Shown: positions 27,336 to 35,669 of the stretch, one piece after another
How positions within the stretch are numbered: the stretch's first letter is position 1
Layout of the letters: each line of letters begins with the position of its first letter
NCBI GenBank assembly: GCA_023390905.1
Contig: JAEWBY010000047.1
Span: 7,605-71,604 of the forward strand
DNA from: Pseudomonadota bacterium
GTDB lineage: Bacteria; Pseudomonadota; Gammaproteobacteria; Xanthomonadales; Xanthomonadaceae
Direction: 5' to 3'
DNA: 64,000 nt
The notes under the pieces: model-generated
Seen by the model: only the letters and a program-made list of their open reading frames with translations
Databases searched by the model: none
What the model was told of the DNA's origin: nothing
Program-made: the position numbers and the translations under genes

Positions 27336-27476
27336 GCAATCGGTCCTGTGGAATGAAGCGTCTTCAGGCTGCGGCAGCGCGCAGGGACGCACCCGGACGC
27401 CGTCATGGCGGCCTTTGCCACATCAACGCAGACTGCCGCAGCGTCCGGCCAGCGCGCGCCGGACGCGGACAGACAA

Positions 27477-27504
27477 AAGCCGCGGTCCACCAGGGCCGCG
27501 GCTT
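27477..27504 (-). terminator. Rho-independent terminator between the two CsgG-like genes
   Basis: On the minus strand a 12-bp stem (one G-T pair, loop of 4) is followed by TTTTGTCTGT. It lies about 20 bases after the stop of copy 1, so copy 2 probably has its own promoter in 27336-27476 or depends on read-through. Confidence 0.85.
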
Positions 27505-27525
27505 GCGCATATCGTGATGAACCGA

Positions 27526-28497
27526 TCAGCGCGCGAGCTGGAACAGGCTCGAGGACACCCAGCCCTTGTTGCCGAGTTCATCCTCCACTTCCCACATCAG
27601 GCCGTCCTTGCTGCCGGTCGGGTACAGCAGCATGCCCGGATCCAGATCGCGCACGGCCTTGCCGGTGCCCTTGGAATTGGCGAACAGGCGCCCCGGCTTG
27701 CTCATTTCCACGGCCTGCTGCGCGTTGGCGGCCGAAGCACTTTCGGGGAGCCCGCCCATTTCGGTGACCAGATCGGTATATGCCTGCAGATAGGCCAGAG
27801 TGATCACCTGTCCGATTTCGGTGTTCGCATAACCACCGACGCCTGCCCCGCCAAGCCCGCTGCCGGAAAACAGTGAGCCGCCCGCGCCCCAACCCATGTC
27901 GGTCTTCTTTGCAGTGCCTTCGGCCATCGCCACCTGCTCGGAGGAGCGCACGTCGGTGACGGTCAATACGACGTCGGCGGTTTTCTTGCGGAAGTTCAGG
28001 CCGCCGATGATTGCGCCGGCATTGCCGCCCACCAGGCCGCCCAGCAGTCCGGTGATGGCATCGCCACCGGCATTGGCGTTGGCCGACACGAGATCGGGGA
28101 CGAGCACATAGTCGGCCGCCTTGATCTGTCCTTTGCCCATGTTGGATTGACCCCGCAATTCGCCGGTCGCCGCCAGCGCGCGCTCGCTCATCGCGGCACT
28201 CATGCCCACGCCGCGATCGACCAGGGTGAAGCAACGGGACTTGTTGACGAAGGCCTTGATCAGTTTGGACGGCGCGGGCAGTTGCTGCCCGGTCCACCAG
28301 TTGACCGTGTCTTCGGGTTCGATGACGGAAATCGATCCCAGCGGCTTGGTGCAGACCGGAATCTCGGCCGTCTTCTGTTTGCGGGTTTCCTGCGCCGAGG
28401 GCGCGGCCAGCGCGGCCCAGGAGCACAGCACAAGCAGTGCCGCCGGTACGAGGATGATGGGGTTCCTTGAATGAAGCTGAGGCATTTCCGTGTCCAT
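27526..28497 (-). CDS. CsgG-like secreted protein with C-terminal SH3-like domain, copy 1
   Basis: A 323-residue paralogue of copy 2 with long stretches identical between them, such as TEIGQVITLAYLQAYT, PTG(N/S)KDG(M/L)MWEVEDELGNKGW and KKTADVVLTVTDVRSSEQ. Same layout: signal peptide (about residues 10-32), CsgG-like domain, glycine-rich segment (GLLGGLVGGNAGAIIGGL, then GSGLGGAGVGGY), SH3-like tail. The glycine-rich stretch suggests membrane or self-association, which is inference. ATG 28497 starts the frame; ATG 28485 is a possible alternative. Function unknown. Confidence 0.82.
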   Translation of the reverse strand: MDTEMPQLHSRNPIILVPAALLVLCSWAALAAPSAQETRKQKTAEIPVCTKPLGSISVIEPEDTVNWWTGQQLPAPSKLIKAFVNKSRCFTLVDRGVGMSAAMSERALAATGELRGQSNMGKGQIKAADYVLVPDLVSANANAGGDAITGLLGGLVGGNAGAIIGGLNFRKKTADVVLTVTDVRSSEQVAMAEGTAKKTDMGWGAGGSLFSGSGLGGAGVGGYANTEIGQVITLAYLQAYTDLVTEMGGLPESASAANAQQAVEMSKPGRLFANSKGTGKAVRDLDPGMLLYPTGSKDGLMWEVEDELGNKGWVSSSLFQLAR

Positions 28498-28645
28498 GTG
28501 GATGAGGTGGATCGCGACCGCGCGTGCGGCAAGCGGATGCCGATCCTAGTCGGTGACTGTCGGCCTCCCTTTGGCCGGCTTTGTCCACTGCGCGCCTTTC
28601 GAAATCACACGCCATAATGGGAGCTTCCCATCGCGCGATCCCTGC

Positions 28646-29515
28646 ATGCCCTTCCTGTTGATCAGCGTCCTGTGCAGCGTGCTGGTGTCGGTCTGGCTCA
28701 AGCTCGCGCAGCGGCGCGGCATTCCGATGCCACCGGTGATCCTGTGGAATTACGTGACCGCGCTGGCGATGTGCCTGCTGTGGCTCCATCCGCCCCTGCA
28801 GCAACTGCGCGATCCGCATACCCCGCGGTGGACGCTGACACTGCTGGCGGCGCTGCTGCCGACGATCTTCCTGGCGATGGCCGCCTCGGTGCGCATCGCC
28901 GGCATCGCGCGCACCGACGTGGCGCAGCGGCTGTCATTGGTGGTGTCGCTGGGCGCGGCGTTCCTGTGGTTCGGCGAACGCGCCGACGGCCTGAAACTCG
29001 CCGGGCTCGCGATCGGACTGCTGGCGATCCTCTGCATCGTTTCGCGGCCGCGCTCGGCGCAGCCCGCACCGGATCGGCGCGCCGCGTGGCTGCTGCCGCT
29101 GGTGGTGCTGCTCGGATACGCCGGCGTCGACATCCTGCTCAAGCGCATCGCCATCGACGGCACTCCCTTCGCCGCCTCGTTGACCGTCGCCTTCCTGGGG
29201 GCGCTGGCGATCATGACCATCATCGAAGTACATCGTGCACTGCGCACGCACGCATCATTCGATCCGCGCGCGCTGCTTGCCGGTGTGCTGGTCGGCGCGA
29301 GCAATTTCGCCAACATCTTCTTCTACGTCCGGGCGCATCGCGCATTGCCGGACCATCCGGCTGTCGTGTTCGCGAGCATGAACCTGGGCGTGGTGGTGAT
29401 CGGCACCCTGGTCGGCGTGTGGGCATTCAAGGAGCGGCCGAGCCGGCTCAATCATGCCGGCATCGCGCTTGCCGTCATTGCCATGGTGACGATCGCGCTG
29501 AGCCTGCGCGGCTGA
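28646..29515 (+). CDS. EamA/DMT-superfamily permease
   Basis: A 289-residue integral membrane protein with about ten hydrophobic helices, in two halves as in the drug/metabolite transporter superfamily (for example VAQRLSLVVSLGAAFLWFGE in half one and VVFASMNLGVVVIGTLVG, then HAGIALAVIAMVTIALSL in half two). Direction and substrate are unknown. ATG 28646 is directly followed by a hydrophobic helix; the frame extends upstream into the spacer without support. It converges on the LytTR gene with only 6 bases between. Confidence 0.85.
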   Translation: MPFLLISVLCSVLVSVWLKLAQRRGIPMPPVILWNYVTALAMCLLWLHPPLQQLRDPHTPRWTLTLLAALLPTIFLAMAASVRIAGIARTDVAQRLSLVVSLGAAFLWFGERADGLKLAGLAIGLLAILCIVSRPRSAQPAPDRRAAWLLPLVVLLGYAGVDILLKRIAIDGTPFAASLTVAFLGALAIMTIIEVHRALRTHASFDPRALLAGVLVGASNFANIFFYVRAHRALPDHPAVVFASMNLGVVVIGTLVGVWAFKERPSRLNHAGIALAVIAMVTIALSLRG

Positions 29516-29521
29516 TCGCCA

Positions 29522-30301
29522 TCACGGACCGCGGCGCGGCCCCATCAGCCTAGTGAAGGCCTCGTGCTGGTAGCGGCTCATGCGCAGCTGCTGGCCGGTG
29601 TCCATCGTGACCACGTGATGGCCGTTGAACCACGGCTGGATGTTGCGCACGCGCCGCACGTTGATGATCGCCGAGCGGTGGATTCGCACGAAGTGGCGCG
29701 GATTCAGCTTCTCCGACAATGACGCCATCGTCTCGCGCAGCTCATGGCTGCGCGTGCCGAGATTGATCTGCACGGTATTGCGGTGGGCGCGAATCCATAC
29801 GATGTCATCCACCGGCACCAGGAGCACCTGCTCGTCCTCGCGCACCGGGATGCGGTCCAGGTAATCGTCACGCTGCCGCAGTGCTTCCAGGGCCTGCAGG
29901 ATGCGCGTGGCGTCCAGCGGTCCGCCTGCGCGGCTGGCCGTGATGCGCGCCTTCGCGCGGCGCAGCGTGTCGGCGAATCGATCCCGGCTGAAAGGCTTGA
30001 CCAGATAATCGACCGCGTTGGCTTCGAATGCGCGCACGGCGTATTGCTCGAATGCGGTGACGAAGATCGTGGCCGGCATGCGATCGGCGCCGACCGTCGC
30101 AACGACGTCCAGTCCGGTCATGGCCGGCATCTGGATGTCGAGGAAAGCCAGATCCGGCGCCTCGGTGCGCAGCGTCGCCACCGCAGTCACGCCATCGCCG
30201 CACTCGCGTATCACGCCGACATCCGGATCTTCCTGCAGCAAGCGCACGATCGCATGGCGCGCGATCGGTTCGTCATCAGCCACCAGCACCGACAGCTTCA
30301 T
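29522..30301 (-). CDS. LytTR-family response regulator
   Basis: A 259-residue regulator. Receiver domain at about 1-120 with phospho-acceptor D55 in LAFLDIQMPAMTG and the lysine in VDYLVKPFS. The LytTR DNA-binding domain lies at about 155-250 (DIVWIRAHRNTVQINL...FVRIHRSAIINVRRV). Its start overlaps the kinase stop by 4 bases (30298-30301), so the pair is coupled. In the family such regulators control secreted products, autolysis or virulence traits; targets here are unknown, though the small secreted gene at 31596 is close. Confidence 0.93.
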   Translation of the reverse strand: MKLSVLVADDEPIARHAIVRLLQEDPDVGVIRECGDGVTAVATLRTEAPDLAFLDIQMPAMTGLDVVATVGADRMPATIFVTAFEQYAVRAFEANAVDYLVKPFSRDRFADTLRRAKARITASRAGGPLDATRILQALEALRQRDDYLDRIPVREDEQVLLVPVDDIVWIRAHRNTVQINLGTRSHELRETMASLSEKLNPRHFVRIHRSAIINVRRVRNIQPWFNGHHVVTMDTGQQLRMSRYQHEAFTRLMGPRRGP

Positions 30302-31407
30302 GCGGGCACGTGCTCGGGCGCGCCATCGGGATCTTCATGCGCATGGAATGGCAACCGGATGCGGCAGGCCACCCCCTGCGGCCACAGCATGTCCAGCCGC
30401 AGTTCCGCCTGTTCGCCATACAACTCGCGCAGGCGCAGGCGAGCGTTCGACAGACCGATGCCGTGGCCGTCCTTCGCCGGTGAGTCGAGTTCGCTGTTGT
30501 GGTTGCGTACGTCGATCACCAGTTGCCCGTTGTCGCGGCGTGCATCGACTTCGATGCGATCACTGCCCACGCGCTGGCCGATGCCGTGGCGGATGGCATT
30601 TTCCACCAGCGGTTGCAGCAACAGGCTGGGCACCGCGGCGTCCAGGATGCCCGGCTCGACATGGATGCGTGTTTCCAGTCGATCGCCGTAGCGCCTGCGC
30701 TGGATGCCGAGATAGAGATCGAGCAGTTCGAGTTCGCGCCGCAGGCTGATTTCCTGGCCGTCGTAGTCTTCGAGAAACGCGCGCAGCAGTTCGCTCAGCC
30801 GCAACAGCATGTCTTCGGCCGACAACGTGTCCTCGTCCAGCAGCGTCACGATCGCATGCAGCGTGTTGAACAGGAAGTGCGGCTGCAACTGCGTCTTGAG
30901 CACCTGCAACCGCGACTTGGCCAGTTCGGCCGCCAGTTCGCTCGCTTCCAGCGCGCGCCGCGCCTGTTCGGCGCGATGGTGCAGCGAATGCTGGATGGTC
31001 ACCAGCGCGCCATAGGTCAGCAATCCAATCGCGAAATGCCGGCCGACGAAGTACCCGAGCTGGGTGCCGAAGGAGCCCGGCTCGAACAGGGTCGACACCG
31101 CCGCGCCGATGATCAGCGCCAGCCAGGTGATCGCCGAGCCGGCAAGAATGTGGAAGCCCAGCGCACGCGCGCGGAACGGCATCGGCAGTGGATGGCGGCG
31201 CGCAATCCTGAACACCCACGGGGCCAGTCCGGCCCAGGTGTACCACTGCACCATCGACCAGCGCAGGTAATCGGTCAGTGCCCAGACGTGACCATCCAGC
31301 AGCACGTCCTGCAGGAAACCCTGCACCGCGAACACCAGCGCCACCGCCGTCCACAGGGCCAGATAGCGTCCCACGCTCATTTCGTTGTCGCCCAGCCGGA
31401 TGTTCAT
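30298..31407 (-). CDS. LytS/YehU-type sensor histidine kinase
   Basis: A 369-residue membrane histidine kinase. Four or so N-terminal helices (about 14-140), a short coiled coil (RAEQARRALEASELAAELAKSRLQVL), then the His_kinase domain with H177 in LQPHFLFNTLHA, and a C-terminal ATPase domain with the N box LVENAIRHG and the G box KDGHGIGLSNAR. ATG 31407 was chosen because it precedes the first membrane helix; the frame is open upstream to 31497. It is coupled to the LytTR regulator at 29522-30301. Confidence 0.93.
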   Translation of the reverse strand: MNIRLGDNEMSVGRYLALWTAVALVFAVQGFLQDVLLDGHVWALTDYLRWSMVQWYTWAGLAPWVFRIARRHPLPMPFRARALGFHILAGSAITWLALIIGAAVSTLFEPGSFGTQLGYFVGRHFAIGLLTYGALVTIQHSLHHRAEQARRALEASELAAELAKSRLQVLKTQLQPHFLFNTLHAIVTLLDEDTLSAEDMLLRLSELLRAFLEDYDGQEISLRRELELLDLYLGIQRRRYGDRLETRIHVEPGILDAAVPSLLLQPLVENAIRHGIGQRVGSDRIEVDARRDNGQLVIDVRNHNSELDSPAKDGHGIGLSNARLRLRELYGEQAELRLDMLWPQGVACRIRLPFHAHEDPDGAPEHVPA

Positions 31408-31595
31408 CGCATCGGTTCCGCATTGACCTGCGCATCCTAAGCAGCCGGTGCGACGGTTGAAAGTCCGCATTCGCGCGACTACGAACCGGCACGCCATCTC
31501 GACGATTCGTCCCGGATCGCTTGCGAGCGCTCCGGCGTCCGCGGCTTCATGGGCCGCGCCGCTGCATTCCGCGCGGCCCGCACCGGAGCATCGCC

Positions 31596-31958
31596 ATGCA
31601 CTCGATTCGATTCCTGTTCCTGTTCCTGCTGCCGTTGTACGCCACCGCGCAGGAATCCCCGGGCCAGCTTCGCTATCTGGACATCGTCAATCGATCACAC
31701 AACAGCATCGTGTCGGTGTCGATGGTGGACACGGGTGGATCGGACTTCCGCGATCTCCCGCTGGGCGCTCCGCTGCAGGGCGGTGGAAATGCGGCCACGG
31801 TGCCGGTGCGTGCGCCGTCCTGCCGGCAGGATCTGCGCGTGGTTTTCCGCGATGGGCGCTCGGTGATCTATCGCGAGATCGACCTGTGCCGATCCCGGAC
31901 CGTCCGCATCATGCCGCCGCGCGGACGCGACGCGGATCGATCATTGGCCAATCAATGA
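31596..31958 (+). CDS. Small secreted protein of unknown function
   Basis: A 120-residue protein with a clear signal peptide (MHSIRFLFLFLLPLYATAQ, cleavage near 19). The mature part is about 100 residues with two cysteines (CRQDLRVVF and IDLCRS) that could form a disulphide, and the segment LRYLDIVNRSHNSIVSVSMVD. I do not recognise the family. It is divergent from the LytS-type kinase, with 188 bases between, and may belong to its signal input or output. A hairpin follows the stop. Confidence 0.7.
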   Translation: MHSIRFLFLFLLPLYATAQESPGQLRYLDIVNRSHNSIVSVSMVDTGGSDFRDLPLGAPLQGGGNAATVPVRAPSCRQDLRVVFRDGRSVIYREIDLCRSRTVRIMPPRGRDADRSLANQ

Positions 31959-31959
31959 T

Positions 31960-31977
31960 GGCGTTCGTCCGAACGCC
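31960..31977 (+). terminator. Short hairpin after the small secreted gene
   Basis: GGCGTTCG, TC, CGAACGCC form an 8-bp palindrome starting 1 base after the stop codon. Followed by TGTAGTG, without a good T run. Confidence 0.4.
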
Positions 31978-32030
31978 TGTAGTGCCGGGCGCGGCGCAAC
32001 GATCATCCACGAGAAAACGGACGCGGACGT

Positions 32031-32083
32031 CTTCCCGATTTCCGATTACCGATTTCGTGTTTTCGCTTACCGGCTCCGTTCCC
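32031..32083. repeat. Degenerate intergenic repeat (CCCGATTTCCGATTACCG type)
   Basis: TTCCCGATTTCCGATTACCGATT at 32031-32053 and a second degenerate part with TTACCGGCTCCGTTCCCG at 32066-32083. Same loose repeat family as at 43178-43209. Lies in the spacer after the small secreted gene and before the stop of the receiver gene. Confidence 0.65.
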
Positions 32084-32092
32084 GAGCAACTC

Positions 32093-32494
32093 TCAAAGCG
32101 TCGCGCACGATCGCTCGCTGCCCGAGGGCGTTGCGCCCGGTGCGGTGACCTTGCGGATCGCGGCGACGAAATCGGCCACGTTGTAGGGCTTGGCAAGCAG
32201 GATGGTCGAAGCGTCGACGCGGATGTCGCCGCCATAACCACTGACCACCAGATAGGGAATGCCGCGGCGCTTGAGCGCGTCGGCCACCGGCCACGACGGC
32301 GTGCCGTTGAGGTTGTGATCGAGGATGGCCAGATCCCACGGGCGATCGGCGATGCAGGCCAGCGCCTGTTCCACGTGCGTGGCGATGACCACGGCATTGG
32401 CGCCCATGTCGTCGGCGATGTCGACCACCAATTCGGCGACGAGCGTTTCGTCCTCGATCACGAGGACGTTCTTGCCTGCGAGCAACGATTCCAT
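32093..32494 (-). CDS. Stand-alone receiver domain protein
   Basis: A 133-residue single-domain response regulator. It has the acidic pair in VLVIEDE, phospho-acceptor D59 in LAILDHNLNG, the S/T switch in YLVVSGYGG and the lysine in ILLAKPYN. No output domain. Likely a phosphorelay intermediate or a modulator of the divergent hybrid kinase at 32648. A purine-rich ribosome site (GAGGGAAGGG) lies just before ATG 32494; upstream sequence in frame is not conserved-looking. Confidence 0.88.
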   Translation of the reverse strand: MESLLAGKNVLVIEDETLVAELVVDIADDMGANAVVIATHVEQALACIADRPWDLAILDHNLNGTPSWPVADALKRRGIPYLVVSGYGGDIRVDASTILLAKPYNVADFVAAIRKVTAPGATPSGSERSCATL

Positions 32495-32647
32495 AGCCCT
32501 TCCCTCTGCCGAGCGCCAGTGCGATGCAGTGCGAGCGCCGGTTCCGCGAAACGGCGAGAGTGCGTTACGCTCCCCCTGCACGCTACAGTAAGCCCGGCCG
32601 ATGTTTGCGCAGTGTGAAGCCGGTTCGGTTGGACCAGGGGGCACCGC

Positions 32648-34291
32648 ATGCGGATTCTCGAAGTGTCGCGTTCGTTCCGTTCACAGGCGTGGCGCGGGTA
32701 TTTCCTCGGCGTGACGCTGTCGCTGCTGGCGGTGTGGGCGCGCTTCCATGTCGGCGATGCGCTGCAGGGCTCGCCCTTCCTCGTGTCGCTGATCGCGGTG
32801 CTCATCACCGTCTTCCTGGGCGGCCTGGGCGCGGGCATCATGGCCGCGGTGCTGTCGGGCCTGCTGTGCCAGTACTTCTTCCTGCCGCCCGCGCATTCGC
32901 TCGTGCTGCAATGGCCCGATGGCTGGGTCGCGATGTGTTTCTACTGGGGCACCGCGGTGCTGATCATCGCGCTGGTGCACGGCATGTTCCTCGCCTACGA
33001 GAAACAACTGCAGAGTGATGAAGCGCTGCGTGATCTCAACCGCGATCTCGAACGCCGCGTCGCCGAACGCACCGCCGCGCTCGAAGCCGAGATCCGCGAA
33101 CGCAGCGCGGCGCAGGGACAGGTGCGGCAATTGCAGAAGATGGAATCGCTCGGCCAGTTGACCGGCGGCATCGCGCACGATTTCAACAACATGCTGGCGA
33201 TCATCATCGGCTCGCTCGACATGGCCAAGCGCCGCCTCACCGGCGAAGAACATCCGCGACTGGCCACCAGCCTGGAGAACGCAACGCAGGGCGCACAGCG
33301 CGCCGCGCTGCTGACCGCGCGGCTGCTTGCATTCTCGCGGCAGCAGCCGCTGGCGCCGCTGGCCGTGGACGCCAACAAGCTGGTGAGCGGGATGTCCGAA
33401 CTGCTGCGCAGGACGATCGGCGAACAGATCCGCGTGGAGACCGTGCTCGCAGGCGGCTTGTGGCAGGCCTATGCCGATGCCGCGCAGCTCGAGCACTGCC
33501 TGGTCAACCTCGCGGTCAACGCGCGCGATGCGATGCCCGAGGGCGGCAGGCTCACCATCGAGACGGCCAACGCCGAACTGGATTTCCGCTACGCCAACCA
33601 GCACGAGGATGTGGAGGAAGGACAGTACGTGCTGATCTGCGTCAGCGACACCGGCGTGGGCATGCCGCCGGAGGTGATCGATCGGGCGTTCGATCCGTTC
33701 TATACGACCAAGGGCGTCGGCAAGGGCACCGGGCTGGGATTGAGCCAAGTGTATGGTTTCATCAAGCAGTCCGGCGGACACGTCAAGATCTATTCGGAGA
33801 TCGGCCAGGGCACGACGGTCAAGCTGTACCTGCCGCGTCATGTCGCCCAGCCGGTGCCGCGCGCGCGGGCCGATCAGGAATCGGTCACTCCGCCCGCCGG
33901 GCAGATCGAGACGATCATCCTGGTGGTCGAGGACGAAGCGGCCGTGCGCCACATGACCGTGGATGCATTGCGCGAGCTGGGCTATACGGTGATCCAGGCC
34001 TCCGATGCGAACCAGGCGTGGGAACAGCTCGCGGTGCAGCCGCGCATCGATCTGCTGTTCACCGACATCGTCATGCCCGACACCAATGGGCGCGTGCTCG
34101 CCGACAAGGCCACCGAACTGCGCCCGGATCTGAAGGTGCTCTACACCACCGGCTACACGCGCAACGCGGTCGTGCACAACGGCATGCTCGATGCGGGCGT
34201 TGCATTCCTGCCCAAGCCGTTCACCCTGGAACAGTTGGCGCTCAAGGTGCGCGAAGTGCTCGATGGGCGTGGATCGAACCGGCGCGGCTGA
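32648..34291 (+). CDS. Hybrid histidine kinase with DUF4118-like membrane domain and receiver
   Basis: A 547-residue membrane sensor. Three to four N-terminal helices (about 17-115) resemble the KdpD-type DUF4118 segment; then a coiled coil (DLNRDLERRVAERTAALEAEI), a HisKA domain with H177 in GGIAHDFNNML, an ATPase domain (N box VNLAVNARDAMPEGG, G box DTGVGMP and GKGTGLGLSQ) and a C-terminal receiver with D473 in DLLFTDIVMPD and the lysine in FLPKPF. There is no obvious ligand domain beyond the membrane part. Divergent from the stand-alone receiver gene with 153 bases between, so the two probably form one phosphorelay. Confidence 0.93.
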   Translation: MRILEVSRSFRSQAWRGYFLGVTLSLLAVWARFHVGDALQGSPFLVSLIAVLITVFLGGLGAGIMAAVLSGLLCQYFFLPPAHSLVLQWPDGWVAMCFYWGTAVLIIALVHGMFLAYEKQLQSDEALRDLNRDLERRVAERTAALEAEIRERSAAQGQVRQLQKMESLGQLTGGIAHDFNNMLAIIIGSLDMAKRRLTGEEHPRLATSLENATQGAQRAALLTARLLAFSRQQPLAPLAVDANKLVSGMSELLRRTIGEQIRVETVLAGGLWQAYADAAQLEHCLVNLAVNARDAMPEGGRLTIETANAELDFRYANQHEDVEEGQYVLICVSDTGVGMPPEVIDRAFDPFYTTKGVGKGTGLGLSQVYGFIKQSGGHVKIYSEIGQGTTVKLYLPRHVAQPVPRARADQESVTPPAGQIETIILVVEDEAAVRHMTVDALRELGYTVIQASDANQAWEQLAVQPRIDLLFTDIVMPDTNGRVLADKATELRPDLKVLYTTGYTRNAVVHNGMLDAGVAFLPKPFTLEQLALKVREVLDGRGSNRRG

Positions 34292-34321
34292 GCCGAATCC
34301 GTTCCCGCACGATGCACACGA

Positions 34322-34345
34322 AAAAGCCGGCTTTCGCCGGCTTTT
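34322..34345. terminator. Bidirectional Rho-independent terminator
   Basis: AAAAGCCGGC, loop TTTC, GCCGGCTTTT. A/T runs on both sides make it usable on both strands: for the hybrid kinase gene (stop 34291) and for the convergent dacC-type gene (stop 34367). Confidence 0.92.
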
Positions 34346-34366
34346 CGCCAATCCGGTGCGGGGATC

Positions 34367-35569
34367 TCAATCCGTTTCCCACCACATCCAGAACGCATCC
34401 CACAGCCGCTTGAAGAAGCCGGCTTCCTCGACGGCATTGACCGCCACCAGCGGCGCTTGCGCGACGACCTTGCCATCGAGCGTGACGGTGACCTGGCCGA
34501 TCGACTGCCCCTTGGCAATCGGAGCGACCAGCGTCCGCGGCACGTTCATCGCCGGCTTCAGATGGCCATAGCGGCCGCGCGGCACGCTGACCAGCAGCGG
34601 CTGCGATACGCCCAGCTGCACTTCCTTGGCCTGGCCCTTCCACACGCGCTGGCTGGCGATCACCTTGCCCGGTTCGTACAGGCGATGGGTCTCGTAGAAG
34701 CGGAAGCCCCAGTTGAGCAGCGCCAAGCTGTCATCGGCGCGCTGCTTCTCCGAGGTGGAGCCCATCACCACCGCGATCAGGCGCTGGTCGCCGCGCTTGG
34801 CCGAACTCATCAGGCAATAGCCCGCGCCCGAATGGTGGCCGGTCTTGATGCCATCGACGCTGCTATCGCGCCACAGCAGCAGGTTGCGGTTCGGCTGCGT
34901 GATCGTGCCGACGGTGAATTCCTTGATCTTGTTGAACGCGTAGGTGTCCGGGTAATCACGGATCAGCGCGCGGCCCAGCAGGGCCAGGTCGTACGCCGTC
35001 GAATAATGTTCCGGCGCGGACAGGCCATGCGCGTTGACGAAGTGCGAGCCCTTCATGCCGATCTTCGCGGCGTAGTTGTTCATCAGCGAAGCGAAGGCTT
35101 CCTGGCTGCCGGCGGCATGCTCGGCCAGCGCGATCGCGGCATCGTTGCCGGACTGCACGGCCATGCCCTTTTCCATGTCGAGCAGCGGCGCGGTCTGGTT
35201 GACGGCGAATCCGCTGTAGCTGCCGTCGGTGGCCGCGCCGCCTTCGCGCCACGCGCGCTCGCTCATCATCACCTGATCATCGGGACGAATCTTGCCGTTC
35301 TTCTGTTCGGCGGCCAGCACGTACGACGTCATCACCTTGGTGATGCTGGCCGGCTCCACGCGCTGCTGATGGTTCTCGCCCGCAAGCACCTGTCCGGTGG
35401 TGTAGTCCATCAGCACCCACGCCGTGCCCACGGGCTTGGGCGGAGGCGGAATGGCCACGGTTTCATTGGCCGGCGCGGCCGGTGCAGGCGCCGGAACAGG
35501 CGCGGTCTGCGCGATTGCCGCGCCAAAGGCGGCAGTGGCCAGGGCGGCCAGGGCGAAACGGAACTTCAT
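34367..35569 (-). CDS. dacC: D-alanyl-D-alanine carboxypeptidase (PBP5/6 family)
   Basis: Periplasmic DD-carboxypeptidase of 400 residues that trims pentapeptide side chains of peptidoglycan. Signal peptide about 1-20, then a Pro/Ala linker. Active-site motifs: S75-I-T-K in EPASITKVM, SGN in VQSGNDAAIA and KTG in DGIKTGHHSG. The C-terminal PBP5-type beta domain and an amphipathic membrane anchor (FFKRLWDAFWMWW) end the protein. Last gene of the block that also holds mltB and rlpA. The exact paralogue name (dacA or dacC) is not certain. Confidence 0.95.
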   Translation of the reverse strand: MKFRFALAALATAAFGAAIAQTAPVPAPAPAAPANETVAIPPPPKPVGTAWVLMDYTTGQVLAGENHQQRVEPASITKVMTSYVLAAEQKNGKIRPDDQVMMSERAWREGGAATDGSYSGFAVNQTAPLLDMEKGMAVQSGNDAAIALAEHAAGSQEAFASLMNNYAAKIGMKGSHFVNAHGLSAPEHYSTAYDLALLGRALIRDYPDTYAFNKIKEFTVGTITQPNRNLLLWRDSSVDGIKTGHHSGAGYCLMSSAKRGDQRLIAVVMGSTSEKQRADDSLALLNWGFRFYETHRLYEPGKVIASQRVWKGQAKEVQLGVSQPLLVSVPRGRYGHLKPAMNVPRTLVAPIAKGQSIGQVTVTLDGKVVAQAPLVAVNAVEEAGFFKRLWDAFWMWWETD

Positions 35570-35669
35570 CTGGTGCGGACTCCTGAAGGGCACGCGGCCC
35601 ATTCGACGAAGGTGACATTGTAGGGACACGCCTGCATCACGGAAGCCCCGGATGCACGCGCCGATCGAA

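Noticed and set aside
26379..28497. Curli secretion operon
   Set aside because: CsgG-like core only; no csgA, B, D, E or F, no lipobox on the proteins, so not curli.
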